Origin: Arenicellales bacterium
GTDB taxonomy: Bacteria; Pseudomonadota; Gammaproteobacteria; Arenicellales; JAJDZL01
DNA: 64,000 nt
Direction of reading: 5' to 3'
Assembly (NCBI GenBank): GCA_958295885.1
Contig: OY282380.1
Coordinates: 2,728,001 to 2,792,000, forward strand
Shown in pieces: positions 47,186 through 56,125 of this stretch. The notes beneath the pieces are model-generated. The model was given only the letters and a program-made list of their open reading frames with translations, had not been told where the DNA came from and ran no database searches. Position 1 is the stretch's first letter. The number at the start of each line of letters is the position of its first letter. Made by a program: the position numbers and the translations under genes.

Positions 47186-48463
47186 ATGTTTAAGACAAAA
47201 ATTGTGGCAACGATTCTCGCAAGTATCGCCACCGTCGCCATCTTCGCAATCACGCAGCCATTGGCTGCAGCTGACCGGACCGTAAAAATTGCAGGCTGGG
47301 GTGCAAAGTCTGGACCTTTACGCTCATTCGGAGTCAACTCTGAGGCGGTCCTCAAGGCAGCAGTGCAATCCATTAATGACTCGGGTGGAGTGAAACTCGC
47401 AGACGGCACCATGGCCATGATGGAGTATGAATACCATGACTCAGCCTGTAATGCAGATCAGGCAATTTCAGTTGCGCGCAAGGTCGAATCTCAAAGTGAA
47501 GCATTGATCGGCATCGGTCCGACCTGTTCAGGCGCTGCGGCTGCCATGTACGGAATTTTCCAAAAAACAGTGGACGACGACTCGGATACCGGTCTTCAGT
47601 TTCCGATTCTCACCGACACCGCAATTCGACCCGGACTCGCCAAAAAGTCGCAATGGACATTTCGCAACGTTCCCAACGAAATTAATATGTACGACGACCT
47701 GTTCAGATGGCTCCGTGAGCAGTATCCCGATGTCAAGACTATCTACGGCGGAACTGAAACCGATCAGGCTCATTCCAAGCTGACATTTGCAATCGTCATC
47801 GTTCCTATGGCTGCGAAGTACGGATTTGAGTGGGTCGGCGGCGGAATCGAAGGAGTTACTGGAAAAGTCAGGGAAGGATACGAAAACGTTCTCGAAGTCT
47901 CAAAGTCATCGAACTGGCTGCTTGCCGATACGAACTTCTCAGTTCAGGCCAGAGCCTTCAAGAAATCGGATGCCGACATGATGATTGTCTCGTCGCATCC
48001 ATTCACGACCTGCGGAATGCTCAAGGAGTTGAAACGTCAGCGAATTAAGCCGCAGGTCCTGGTGGGACTGACGAGTTCGTCCAGCGCGGAAACTTTAAAA
48101 GGCTGCGCCGATGCTGCGGAAGGCATCTACATCCCGACAGGTTTTGCTCCGATTACCGAAGCTGCCGCTCAAGTGGCCATGGCTGCTGAAGCCAATGGAG
48201 GCGCGGCAGACCTGCACAGCGCAGCTGCCTGGGAAAACGCTCACATCATCAAGCAGGTGGTGGAAGCTGCCGGAATTATGGCCCAACCCGAAACTCTCGC
48301 TGCCGACCGGCGCAAAATGCGGGATGGCCTTGAAGCGTTGGAAAAAGTGGACGGATTATTGGGAGAGATTGGACGAGTTCAGGACGAAGGTGAATCCGTC
48401 AAACCCTATGTTTTTGTTCAGGCACAAAGCGGTGCCTGGAATGTTGTCTATGATCCACGCTGA
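47186..48463 (+). CDS. Branched-chain-type ABC transporter binding protein
   Basis: A 425-aa periplasmic binding protein. Signal peptide residues 1-29 (ATVAIFAITQPLAAA), mature start RTVKIAGWGAKSGPLRSFG, then the type I fold with GIGPTCSGAAAAMY and ADMMIVSSHPFTTCGMLK. A GGAGG seven bases before the ATG sets the start. It is the only binding protein of a locus with two sets of permeases and ATPases. The ligand is unknown: liv-type proteins bind amino acids, amides, aromatic acids and others. A GC-rich hairpin follows at 48627-48658. Confidence 0.9.
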   Translation: MFKTKIVATILASIATVAIFAITQPLAAADRTVKIAGWGAKSGPLRSFGVNSEAVLKAAVQSINDSGGVKLADGTMAMMEYEYHDSACNADQAISVARKVESQSEALIGIGPTCSGAAAAMYGIFQKTVDDDSDTGLQFPILTDTAIRPGLAKKSQWTFRNVPNEINMYDDLFRWLREQYPDVKTIYGGTETDQAHSKLTFAIVIVPMAAKYGFEWVGGGIEGVTGKVREGYENVLEVSKSSNWLLADTNFSVQARAFKKSDADMMIVSSHPFTTCGMLKELKRQRIKPQVLVGLTSSSSAETLKGCADAAEGIYIPTGFAPITEAAAQVAMAAEANGGAADLHSAAAWENAHIIKQVVEAAGIMAQPETLAADRRKMRDGLEALEKVDGLLGEIGRVQDEGESVKPYVFVQAQSGAWNVVYDPR

Positions 48464-48626
48464 CGGCGCTTTCGCTGTCGGCTCAGCATTGTGCAGTCAA
48501 TCGCGCATATCTGCGGCAGTGTGGTGAAACAGCGGTCAAACATGCACCTGAATCTCAAACCTTCCGTTCTGATGTGACGGTGCAGACGATATCGCTGCCG
48601 CCAGCAAGGCAAAAGTTGAATGAAAA

Positions 48627-48658
48627 GGCGGCGGCCAGGCACATAGTCTGCAGCCGCC
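48627..48658 (+). promoter_or_regulatory. Hairpin after binding-protein gene
   Basis: GGCGGC (48627-48632) and GCCGCC (48653-48658) form a GC-rich stem just before the first permease gene, without a T-run. As in the amide operon, it may stabilise the binding-protein mRNA. Confidence 0.5.
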
Positions 48659-48686
48659 CCTTCCTAGGATAATTCGGTATCAGACG

Positions 48687-49583
48687 ATGAGTGATTTTTG
48701 GTTTGAGTTCGTAGAGATTACTCAAACCTTTGGCGACGGTCTGCTGTTCGGCACGACATACGCGCTCATTGGAATCGGCTTTACGCTGATTTTCGGTGCG
48801 ATGGAAAAGCTCAATATGACGTACGCCGCCGCATCCTTGGCCGGAGCATACGTGGGTTTGGCTGCGTTCACATTCATCAATGCTCCTGCCTTGGTGGTTT
48901 TTGTGATTTCAGCAGTTGCCTCCGGACTCATTGGCGGTATTGTGTACGTCACCTGTTTCAAATATATTCCGATCAACAGCCACTTGGCTGCGTTGATGGC
49001 CTCTATTGGAGGGCTGTTCTTCATTGACGAGATCATTGTGCATACGACTGACGGTTCGCCGCTCACGTTTCCGGCGTTGTTTGACGACGTCATATTGGAA
49101 CTGGGGCCTTTCGCAGTGCGCGGCGACCTGCTGTTTGTTCTTCTGGTGAGCATCGTTAGTACGATCGGGTTGATTTATGTGCTCTATCGAACTCGGCTCG
49201 GTCTTGCGACGCGGGCGGTGTCGCAGCAGAGCATAGCGGCTCAGCTGTGCGGCATCAGCGTTCACCAGACCAATGCAATTACATTTGTGCTTGCGGGCCT
49301 TCTTGGAGGCATCGCCGGGGCGATGACTGCGGCAGCGGTCGGAGTTCTGTCACCACTGATTACCGTGCCGCTCACGGTTAAAGGCCTGATCGTTACGGTG
49401 ATTGGAGGTCTGGGGTCCATTCCCGGAGCGATAGTAGCCGGACTGCTGGTCGGTGGATTTGAAAATCTGTTCCTGTATTTTCGAGGCGTGAATGAACGAG
49501 ATATGTACGTACTGCTGCTGCTGTTCATTTTCCTGGTCTTCAGACCCCATGGAATCTTCGGATCGGAAGTAAATCGAGACTAG
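48687..49583 (+). CDS. livH: ABC permease LivH, first set
   Basis: A 298-aa membrane permease of the LivH family with about eight hydrophobic segments. The LivH hallmark is at ALIGIGFTLIFGAMEKLNMT, and a cytoplasmic loop TRAVSQQSIAAQLCGIS (about 175-190) contacts the ATPases. It ends with the usual FLVFRPHGIFG. It begins the first of two tandem HMGF sets, and the LivM gene follows after 6 bp. Intact. Confidence 0.9.
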   Translation: MSDFWFEFVEITQTFGDGLLFGTTYALIGIGFTLIFGAMEKLNMTYAAASLAGAYVGLAAFTFINAPALVVFVISAVASGLIGGIVYVTCFKYIPINSHLAALMASIGGLFFIDEIIVHTTDGSPLTFPALFDDVILELGPFAVRGDLLFVLLVSIVSTIGLIYVLYRTRLGLATRAVSQQSIAAQLCGISVHQTNAITFVLAGLLGGIAGAMTAAAVGVLSPLITVPLTVKGLIVTVIGGLGSIPGAIVAGLLVGGFENLFLYFRGVNERDMYVLLLLFIFLVFRPHGIFGSEVNRD

Positions 49584-49589
49584 TCGCTG

Positions 49590-50504
49590 ATGTCATATTA
49601 CCTTGGTCTCGTCCAACTGATCGGGATTCACACTCTTCTTGGCCTGTCCGCCTATGTTTTGATGCTGACCGGCCAACTTTCGCTGGGGCAAGCCGGATTC
49701 TTTGCGATCGGAGCCTATTCCGCAGGCATTCTAACCGTAATTTTTGAACTGCCAATATTTCCCGCGTTGCTTGTGGCTGCGGTTATCGCAGCGTTCTTTG
49801 CTTTTGTCGTCGGTTTTCCAGCCCTGCGCGTGAAAGGACTGATGCTGGTGGTTGCAACCATCGCGTTTGGCGAATCCGTCCGCTTGTTTTTCTTCAATCT
49901 AAGCTGGCGCGTTCCCCGCGGCGGCATTGAAGTCGGACCCGACAGCACCAACGGTTTCCGCGAGATTCGATACTTTGTGGCAAACGGGTGGTCGGCTTGG
50001 GAGATTACAATTTTCGTCTGGGTTTTCGTGATTCTCATCATGGCAGTTTTATGGTGGATGGACCGCTCCCGCGCGGGTGCCGTACTGCGCGCTGTCGGAG
50101 AAGATGAACTCGCGGCGCAAAGCGTCGGCATCAACCTGACGGCAGTAAAGGTGGCAGCGATGACGGCCGGTGGATTCATTGCTGGAATCGGCGGCGGCCT
50201 TTACGCGCACACGGCAACGTATGTAGATCACCTCACTTTCACGGTGCTGCTTGCCACGTTTGCAATATCCTATCCGATACTGGGCGGTCTCACCAGCGTT
50301 TTCGGCACTTTGATTGCCGTCATCTTCATCCAGGGAATTCTTGTAGAAGGACTTCGATTTCTAGGCGATTGGCGCAACATCGTGTTCGGACTGCTGATCA
50401 TCGTTGCGATGAACGTGAAGCCATTCGGCCTGTTTGACGCCCGCACTACCCGATTTCTGAAACGTGCTGTCGGCCTCGGCGGACGTGGAAAGTCCGATGC
50501 TTGA
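49590..50504 (+). CDS. livM: ABC permease LivM, first set
   Basis: A 304-aa permease. The family motif LTGQLSLGQAGFFAIGAYSA is at about 26-45, and the coupling loop AVGEDELAAQSVGIN near 170-185. It forms the channel with the first LivH. The last codons overlap the start of the first LivG by eight bases, a sign of translational coupling. Intact. Confidence 0.9.
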   Translation: MSYYLGLVQLIGIHTLLGLSAYVLMLTGQLSLGQAGFFAIGAYSAGILTVIFELPIFPALLVAAVIAAFFAFVVGFPALRVKGLMLVVATIAFGESVRLFFFNLSWRVPRGGIEVGPDSTNGFREIRYFVANGWSAWEITIFVWVFVILIMAVLWWMDRSRAGAVLRAVGEDELAAQSVGINLTAVKVAAMTAGGFIAGIGGGLYAHTATYVDHLTFTVLLATFAISYPILGGLTSVFGTLIAVIFIQGILVEGLRFLGDWRNIVFGLLIIVAMNVKPFGLFDARTTRFLKRAVGLGGRGKSDA

Positions 50505-51261
50505 ACTGCGCGGACTGTCCAAGCATTTCGGCGGGGTCAAAGCCGTGGACGAACTGGACATCACGGTTCGAGAAGGCGAGATATTCGGACTGATCGGTCC
50601 CAATGGGTCAGGCAAGAGCACTACCATCAACCTCATTTGCGGGGTATATAAGGAAACGGCCGGTACGGTTACTTTTCGCGGGACTCTGATGAGCGGCAAG
50701 CCTCCGCACCAGCGCCTGCGAGCTGGAATCGCACGGACATTCCAGAATATTCGCCTGTTTCCAGACCTCACTGTCTGGCAGAATCTTTGGGTCGCACAAA
50801 ATTCACCGCAGGACATCTCCTCACAAAGTTTTCTGACGCGCTGGTTCGGGGCCAACCGTCGTACGAGAAAGGAGATTGCTGAATTGCTTGAGTTCGCCGA
50901 TCTGGAGCATAAACGCAACGAACTCGCCTCCAACCTCGCGTTTGGGGAACAGCGGCGACTGGAGTTTGCCCGTGCGGCGGCAGCTCGTCCAAAGCTGCTG
51001 CTGCTGGATGAACCGGCAGCCGGCATGAATCGGCAGGAAGTCAGCGATCTGAGTGAGCGCATACGTCGCATGCGCGATTCTGGCATGACGATTCTGCTCG
51101 TCGAACATGTGATGGAACTCGTAATGGACGTGACGGAACAAATCGCCGTCCTCAATTTCGGCCAGAAAATCGCATCTGGCACACCGAGCGAGGTGCAGCG
51201 CAACACTGCGGTGCAGGAGGCTTATCTCGGAACCTCCGCTTCGGACACCTCCGGTGGCTGA
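50497..51261 (+). CDS. livG: ABC ATPase LivG, first set
   Basis: A 254-aa ATPase starting at ATG 50497 (MLELRGLSKHFGG); the longer frame from 50464 is unlikely because it lies inside livM. Walker A is GPNGSGKST, signature LAFGEQRRLEFARAA with the G-E-Q core kept, and Walker B LLLLDEPAAGMN. The C-terminal EAYLGT end is typical of LivG. It powers uptake together with the following LivF. Intact. Confidence 0.92.
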   Translation: MLELRGLSKHFGGVKAVDELDITVREGEIFGLIGPNGSGKSTTINLICGVYKETAGTVTFRGTLMSGKPPHQRLRAGIARTFQNIRLFPDLTVWQNLWVAQNSPQDISSQSFLTRWFGANRRTRKEIAELLEFADLEHKRNELASNLAFGEQRRLEFARAAAARPKLLLLDEPAAGMNRQEVSDLSERIRRMRDSGMTILLVEHVMELVMDVTEQIAVLNFGQKIASGTPSEVQRNTAVQEAYLGTSASDTSGG

Positions 51262-51275
51262 CAGAACGTAAGAGC

Positions 51276-51992
<717 letters not shown>

Positions 51993-52019
51993 CGAGCAGT
52001 CAAGTTCTGGTAACACATC

Positions 52020-52919
52020 GTGGTCGATTTTGTCCAGAACACTATAGACGGAATGATGTTCGGGTCGTCATACGCGCTGCTGGCGATCGGCTTTACGATC
52101 ATCTTTGGCGTCATGCGCCGCATCAACCTGTCTTACGGCGCTACGATAATGCTCGGAGCATACGTAGGGACGTGGCTGCATGTCAATTTTCAAGTCAGCG
52201 CGTTCATCGTCGCATTGACGACATTGGCAAGTACGGTCATCGTCGGCATCTACGTTGAACGCCTGTGTTTCCGCTCCATCCGCCGCAGCGCGGTACTAGC
52301 GTCGATGGTATCGAGCTTCGTGATCTGGATGCAGCTGGAAGAAGCCGCAGTTCATCTCCTGCCGGAGCGCACCTATGCTTTTCCCTCCCTTTTCATAGCT
52401 GGGTCATACGAAATTGGGCCGTTTCTGTTTCGGGCGGAGCAGACCTCCATGCTGGTTCTGGCAGCGCTTATGGGAATTGCACTGCATCTGTTGCTGTATC
52501 GCACGCGCTTCGGTCTTGCTTTGCGAGCGGTATCCGAAAGCCCGTCGGCTTCGGCCTATATGGGGATCAACGCCGCTTGGATCAGTCTGAGCGCGTTCGT
52601 TCTGGTCTCCGTGATCGGCGGTGTTGCAGGCTACGCGATTCTAGCCACGGATGAGCAGATTACACCTTATTTCGGGCTGTGGGCGACTTTCAAAGGCCTG
52701 ATCGCGATGATGCTGGGTGGCATGGGGTCTTTGCCGGGAGCGATTTTAGGCGGATTGCTGCTGGGCATCGTTGAAGCTCACTCTTTGTGGTATCTCGGCA
52801 ACGAGTACAAGGACCTGAGCGCATATCTGCTGCTGTTCGTGATATTGATTCTTCGGCCCGGCGGACTCATGGGTAAAAACATTCTAAGCCGCGAAGGGCT
52901 CGCTTTTCGGCGAGTGTAG
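52020..52919 (+). CDS. livH: ABC permease LivH, second set
   Basis: A 299-aa LivH-type permease starting with GTG at 52020. The same landmarks as in the first set are present (ALLAIGFTIIFGVMRRINLS; LRAVSESPSASAYMGIN; FVILILRPGGLMG), but the sequences have diverged widely, so this is an old duplication or independent acquisition. It begins the second HMGF set and has no binding protein of its own. Intact. Confidence 0.9.
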   Translation: MVDFVQNTIDGMMFGSSYALLAIGFTIIFGVMRRINLSYGATIMLGAYVGTWLHVNFQVSAFIVALTTLASTVIVGIYVERLCFRSIRRSAVLASMVSSFVIWMQLEEAAVHLLPERTYAFPSLFIAGSYEIGPFLFRAEQTSMLVLAALMGIALHLLLYRTRFGLALRAVSESPSASAYMGINAAWISLSAFVLVSVIGGVAGYAILATDEQITPYFGLWATFKGLIAMMLGGMGSLPGAILGGLLLGIVEAHSLWYLGNEYKDLSAYLLLFVILILRPGGLMGKNILSREGLAFRRV

Positions 52920-52921
52920 AT

Positions 52922-53830
52922 TTGGACAGTTACCTGGTCACAATTCTGTCGAACATAGGCATGATCTCTTTCATCGCGCTGTCAGCCTATCTGCTTTTGG
53001 TCATCGGTGAAATCTCGTTCGGTCAGCAGGCCTACTTCGGCTTGAGCGCCTACGCGGCAGGAGTTGCAACTGCGATGCTGAAGCTGCCAATCTGGGCCGG
53101 AATCCTGTTTGGTTCGTGTACGGCTGGACTTGCTGCGATGCTCGTCGGAGCATTGACACTGCGGCTAAGCGGTCTGTACTTCTCGATTTCAACTCTGGCA
53201 TTTGCGGAAATGGTGCGCCTGATTCTATTGAATGTTGAAGTTCAAATGGAAGTTGATGGGGAAATGATTGGACCGGACGGCGCCAATGGATTCCACAACA
53301 TCCGCTGGATGTTCGAGCGCGATGTCAGTCTGACTGAATTCATGGTTCTCATTTATGGGCTGCTCATACTTGTATTGATCTTTTTTGTGCTGGTGGAACG
53401 CTCCCGCCTGGGTTCCATCTTCAGAATGCTTGGTTCGGACGACCTGCTTGCAGAAATGCAAGGCATCAACACCGTACGCTACCGTATTGTCGCAGTTGGC
53501 GCCGCCGGTTTCATCGCAGGCATCGGTGGAGCCCTTTATGCCCACTTCACCACGTACGTCGAACCGCAGTTCTTCAATGTCATGCTGGGAGTGCATGCTC
53601 TCGCATATGGTTTGATAGGCGGCCTGGGCACTGCTTTGGGTCCGCTCATCGGTGTTGCCATTGATGTCGGCTTCCTGGAAGCAATAAGGTTCATTCAGGG
53701 CTATCGAATGATCGCGTTCGGCGGTTTAGTGGCAGTAATGCTGATTTTCATGCCCCGCGGCATTCTTGACGAGGAACGAGTTTATCGATTGAAGGCTCTG
53801 CTCAAGAGACGAAAACATGCTCGTAATTGA
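52922..53830 (+). CDS. livM: ABC permease LivM, second set
   Basis: A 302-aa permease starting with TTG at 52922, two bases after the LivH stop. It has the LivM motif VIGEISFGQQAYFGLSAYAA and coupling loop LGSDDLLAEMQGINTV. Its 3' end overlaps the second LivG by 14 bp. Diverged from the first LivM but of the same length. Intact. Confidence 0.9.
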   Translation: MDSYLVTILSNIGMISFIALSAYLLLVIGEISFGQQAYFGLSAYAAGVATAMLKLPIWAGILFGSCTAGLAAMLVGALTLRLSGLYFSISTLAFAEMVRLILLNVEVQMEVDGEMIGPDGANGFHNIRWMFERDVSLTEFMVLIYGLLILVLIFFVLVERSRLGSIFRMLGSDDLLAEMQGINTVRYRIVAVGAAGFIAGIGGALYAHFTTYVEPQFFNVMLGVHALAYGLIGGLGTALGPLIGVAIDVGFLEAIRFIQGYRMIAFGGLVAVMLIFMPRGILDEERVYRLKALLKRRKHARN

Positions 53831-54575
53831 GAATGTGGAAAAACAGTTTGGCGCATTGACCGCACTCAGCAGGTTCAGCCTGAAGATTTCCCGTGGGGAA
53901 GTGCTTGGCATCATCGGCCCCAACGGTTCGGGCAAGACCACGCTGGTGAACATCGTGACCGGTGTCAGCACACCCAGCGCCGGCCGAATCACGTACCAAG
54001 ATGCCGACATTACTGGGTGGAGGGGATCCCAGATCGCCCGGCTTGGAATCGTTCGCACTTTTCAGAACATCCGACTGTTCCCGACCATGTCCGTATTCCA
54101 GAATGTCTGGGCGGCACAGCACAGCCGAATTTCTGGAGGTCTGCTCGGGTTGATCCGAAGCCGCCCGACATCCAGATGCAGCGAAACCAGAAAAGTAGAG
54201 GAAGTGCTGGATCTTGTCGGTCTCCTCAAAGATCGAGACGTGCTGGCAAAGCATCTTCCTCTACCCGCATGCCGATACCTGGAGATCGCCCGCGCATTGG
54301 CAGTCGACCCCCAGCTCGTGTTTCTTGACGAACCGGCGGGTGGCATGACACCGGCGGAGACTGCAGATATGGTACATTTGATACAGGATGTCGTCGCACC
54401 GGGCCGCACCTGTGTAGTGATCGAGCACAAGATGGCCCTGATCATGGGTGTGTGCACCCGTCTCTGCGTGCTTGATTTCGGCTGCAAGATTGCAGAAGGG
54501 CATCCAAGTGACGTGCTCGCGAGCAAGGATGTCCGAGAGGTGTATCTCGGTAAAGATGATGGGTCCGATGCTTGA
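53817..54575 (+). CDS. livG: ABC ATPase LivG, second set, altered signature
   Basis: A 252-aa ATPase with normal Walker A (GPNGSGKTT), Q-loop RTFQNIRLFP and Walker B (LVFLDEPAGGMT). The ABC signature, however, reads HLPLPACRYLEIARAL (residues 146-161), where relatives have a Gly followed by an acidic or polar residue and Gln. The first LivG in this window keeps G-E-Q at that place. In ABC dimers the signature contacts ATP bound to the partner, so one of the two sites may be weak. The frame is otherwise intact and overlaps LivF. Confidence 0.88.
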   Translation: MLVIENVEKQFGALTALSRFSLKISRGEVLGIIGPNGSGKTTLVNIVTGVSTPSAGRITYQDADITGWRGSQIARLGIVRTFQNIRLFPTMSVFQNVWAAQHSRISGGLLGLIRSRPTSRCSETRKVEEVLDLVGLLKDRDVLAKHLPLPACRYLEIARALAVDPQLVFLDEPAGGMTPAETADMVHLIQDVVAPGRTCVVIEHKMALIMGVCTRLCVLDFGCKIAEGHPSDVLASKDVREVYLGKDDGSDA

Positions 54576-55284
54576 AGTCGATCGGCTTTCGGTTGTTTAC
54601 GGAGGCATTCTCGCAGTTGACGAAGTGTCTCTGCAAGTGCGTCCCGGGGAGATCGTTTCCATCATCGGCGCAAATGGCGCCGGCAAAACCTCCATTCTGA
54701 ATGCGATAAGCGGAATCCGTCCACCTGACAGCGGCGAAATTCTGTTCGAAGGAGAGTCGATTGGTGGCCGACCAGCTCACGACATCGTTGCCAGGGGCAT
54801 CGTTCAAGTCCCGGAAGGTCGGAAAATTTTCGGTACACTGAGCGTGAAAGAAAATCTCCGAGTCGCTGCTCATCAAAATGATCGGTTTGTTCTGCGGCAT
54901 CGCGAACATTCGAACATTCGAAACATGTTTCCTTCACTGATGAATAAACTGGAACAGTTGGGCGCCAGCCTGAGCGGTGGTGAAGCACAAATGCTGGCGC
55001 TCGCTCGAGGACTTGAGTCAAAACCCAGAATGCTGCTGCTTGACGAACCCTCGCTCGGACTGTCACCGAAGTTGACAGAAGAAGTATTCGAGCTGATTCG
55101 TCGTCTGCATGCACAGGGACTGACCATGCTCCTGGTGGAGCAGAACGTCAGGCAGACCTTGGCGCTCGCCGACCGGGCGTATGTTCTGGAAAGTGGGCGA
55201 ATCACTCAGCACGGACCTGCACGGGAATTATTATCGGACAAGCAGCTGGTTTACAATTACTTAGGGATATCTGCGCCCGTATAG
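54568..55284 (+). CDS. livF: ABC ATPase LivF, second set
   Basis: A 238-aa ATPase starting at ATG 54568 (MLEVDRLSVVYGG) eight bases before the LivG stop. The same start/stop overlap, tccgatgcttga, is seen at the first livM/livG junction. Walker A is GANGAGKTS, Q-loop VPEGRKIFG, signature SLSGGEAQMLALA and Walker B MLLLDEPSLGLSP, all normal. With the altered LivG it would form an asymmetric ATPase pair. The longer frame from 54448 is not used. Confidence 0.92.
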   Translation: MLEVDRLSVVYGGILAVDEVSLQVRPGEIVSIIGANGAGKTSILNAISGIRPPDSGEILFEGESIGGRPAHDIVARGIVQVPEGRKIFGTLSVKENLRVAAHQNDRFVLRHREHSNIRNMFPSLMNKLEQLGASLSGGEAQMLALARGLESKPRMLLLDEPSLGLSPKLTEEVFELIRRLHAQGLTMLLVEQNVRQTLALADRAYVLESGRITQHGPARELLSDKQLVYNYLGISAPV

Positions 55285-55308
55285 TTGCATCAGGAGGATG
55301 GAAGTCGA

Positions 55309-55773
55309 TTGAACCTAACTCTCTGGCAGTTTATTGTTCTTATTAGCGGAATCTGGCTGCTCTCTCCACCAACGGCGGCAGGCGAGCGAAAAGCAGCTGA
55401 TGTGGAGTGTGTTCCAGTGGAGCAGAAGCTGGTCTATGACTGCAGGATTACGCTAAAGGGAAAGAGAAGCGGAGAGCCAATCACCGATGCTGAATTTACG
55501 GTCGGTGCAGATATGCCGACCATGCCCGGCGCTCACAACGTTAAGCCGGTACCTGCTGAACCTCACGAAACTCCCGGAACGTACCGCGCCCTGATTCACT
55601 TGGAAATGACGGGAGATTGGGCGCTCAAGCTGGATTTCACCAAGCCCAGTCGAGACCGCGTCGTCAAGAAAATTTATTTCGGCAGAGCGAAAGAAATCAG
55701 CGAAGACGAGAACGACGGTTCGAAACGCCACGAAATGAACCATTCAGGCGATCAAAGCACAGATGCTGAATGA
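55309..55773 (+). CDS. Secreted FixH/YtkA-like small protein
   Basis: A 154-aa protein at the end of the liv-type operon. A TTG start at 55309, 12 bases after AGGAGG, gives a clean signal peptide (WQFIVLISGIWLLSPPTAAG). The mature part (about 35-125) is a beta-sandwich of the YtkA/FixH kind: RSGEPITDAEFTV, ADMPTMPGAHNV, PGTYRALIHLEMTGDWAL. Such domains occur in periplasmic proteins linked to metals or respiratory-complex assembly. The tail is acidic and His/Met-containing. Its role beside a transporter is unknown; it could aid ligand capture or metal handling. Its placement 25 bp after LivF argues for co-transcription. Confidence 0.75.
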   Translation: MNLTLWQFIVLISGIWLLSPPTAAGERKAADVECVPVEQKLVYDCRITLKGKRSGEPITDAEFTVGADMPTMPGAHNVKPVPAEPHETPGTYRALIHLEMTGDWALKLDFTKPSRDRVVKKIYFGRAKEISEDENDGSKRHEMNHSGDQSTDAE

Positions 55774-56125
55774 TCAAGTACGACTCGCAGTCCTGCTCCA
55801 TCCTTTAGTTGCTTTTCCGCTGAATCGATGATGTCGTTGCGCTATTGGAATCGGAACGAAGTTCCCCAGAATTCCGATTCTCAGTGCATTCTTTCGACGA
55901 CCCTTATGGAGACTTCAAACAGACCTTTGAATCGTGGAGCCGCGCATTTGTCGAAATCACCTCTATTGAAGGACTTACAGATTGCTAATGGGATGAAAAT
56001 GACAATCGCTGAGGCAAAAAAATCCACCCTCGAAAAGGCGAAAGCAATTCAACGGGCTGCGTAACGCAAAAAAGGCTCAAAATCTGCTGCGTTTGATGTT
56101 TTCTGTGATGTCGGCCTGCTTCTCG
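55774..56125. other. Convergent region, possible short relic
   Basis: 350 bp between the YtkA-like gene and the convergent sulfatase. A frame near 55884-55980 reads FDDPYGDFKQTFESWSRAFV and then breaks. It looks like a fragment of a helical protein, but I cannot name it. Confidence 0.4.

Noticed and set aside
50361..51206. 281-aa open frame on the minus strand
   Set aside because: Antisense shadow of the first livG, with Ser/Arg-rich translation typical of an opposite strand frame.
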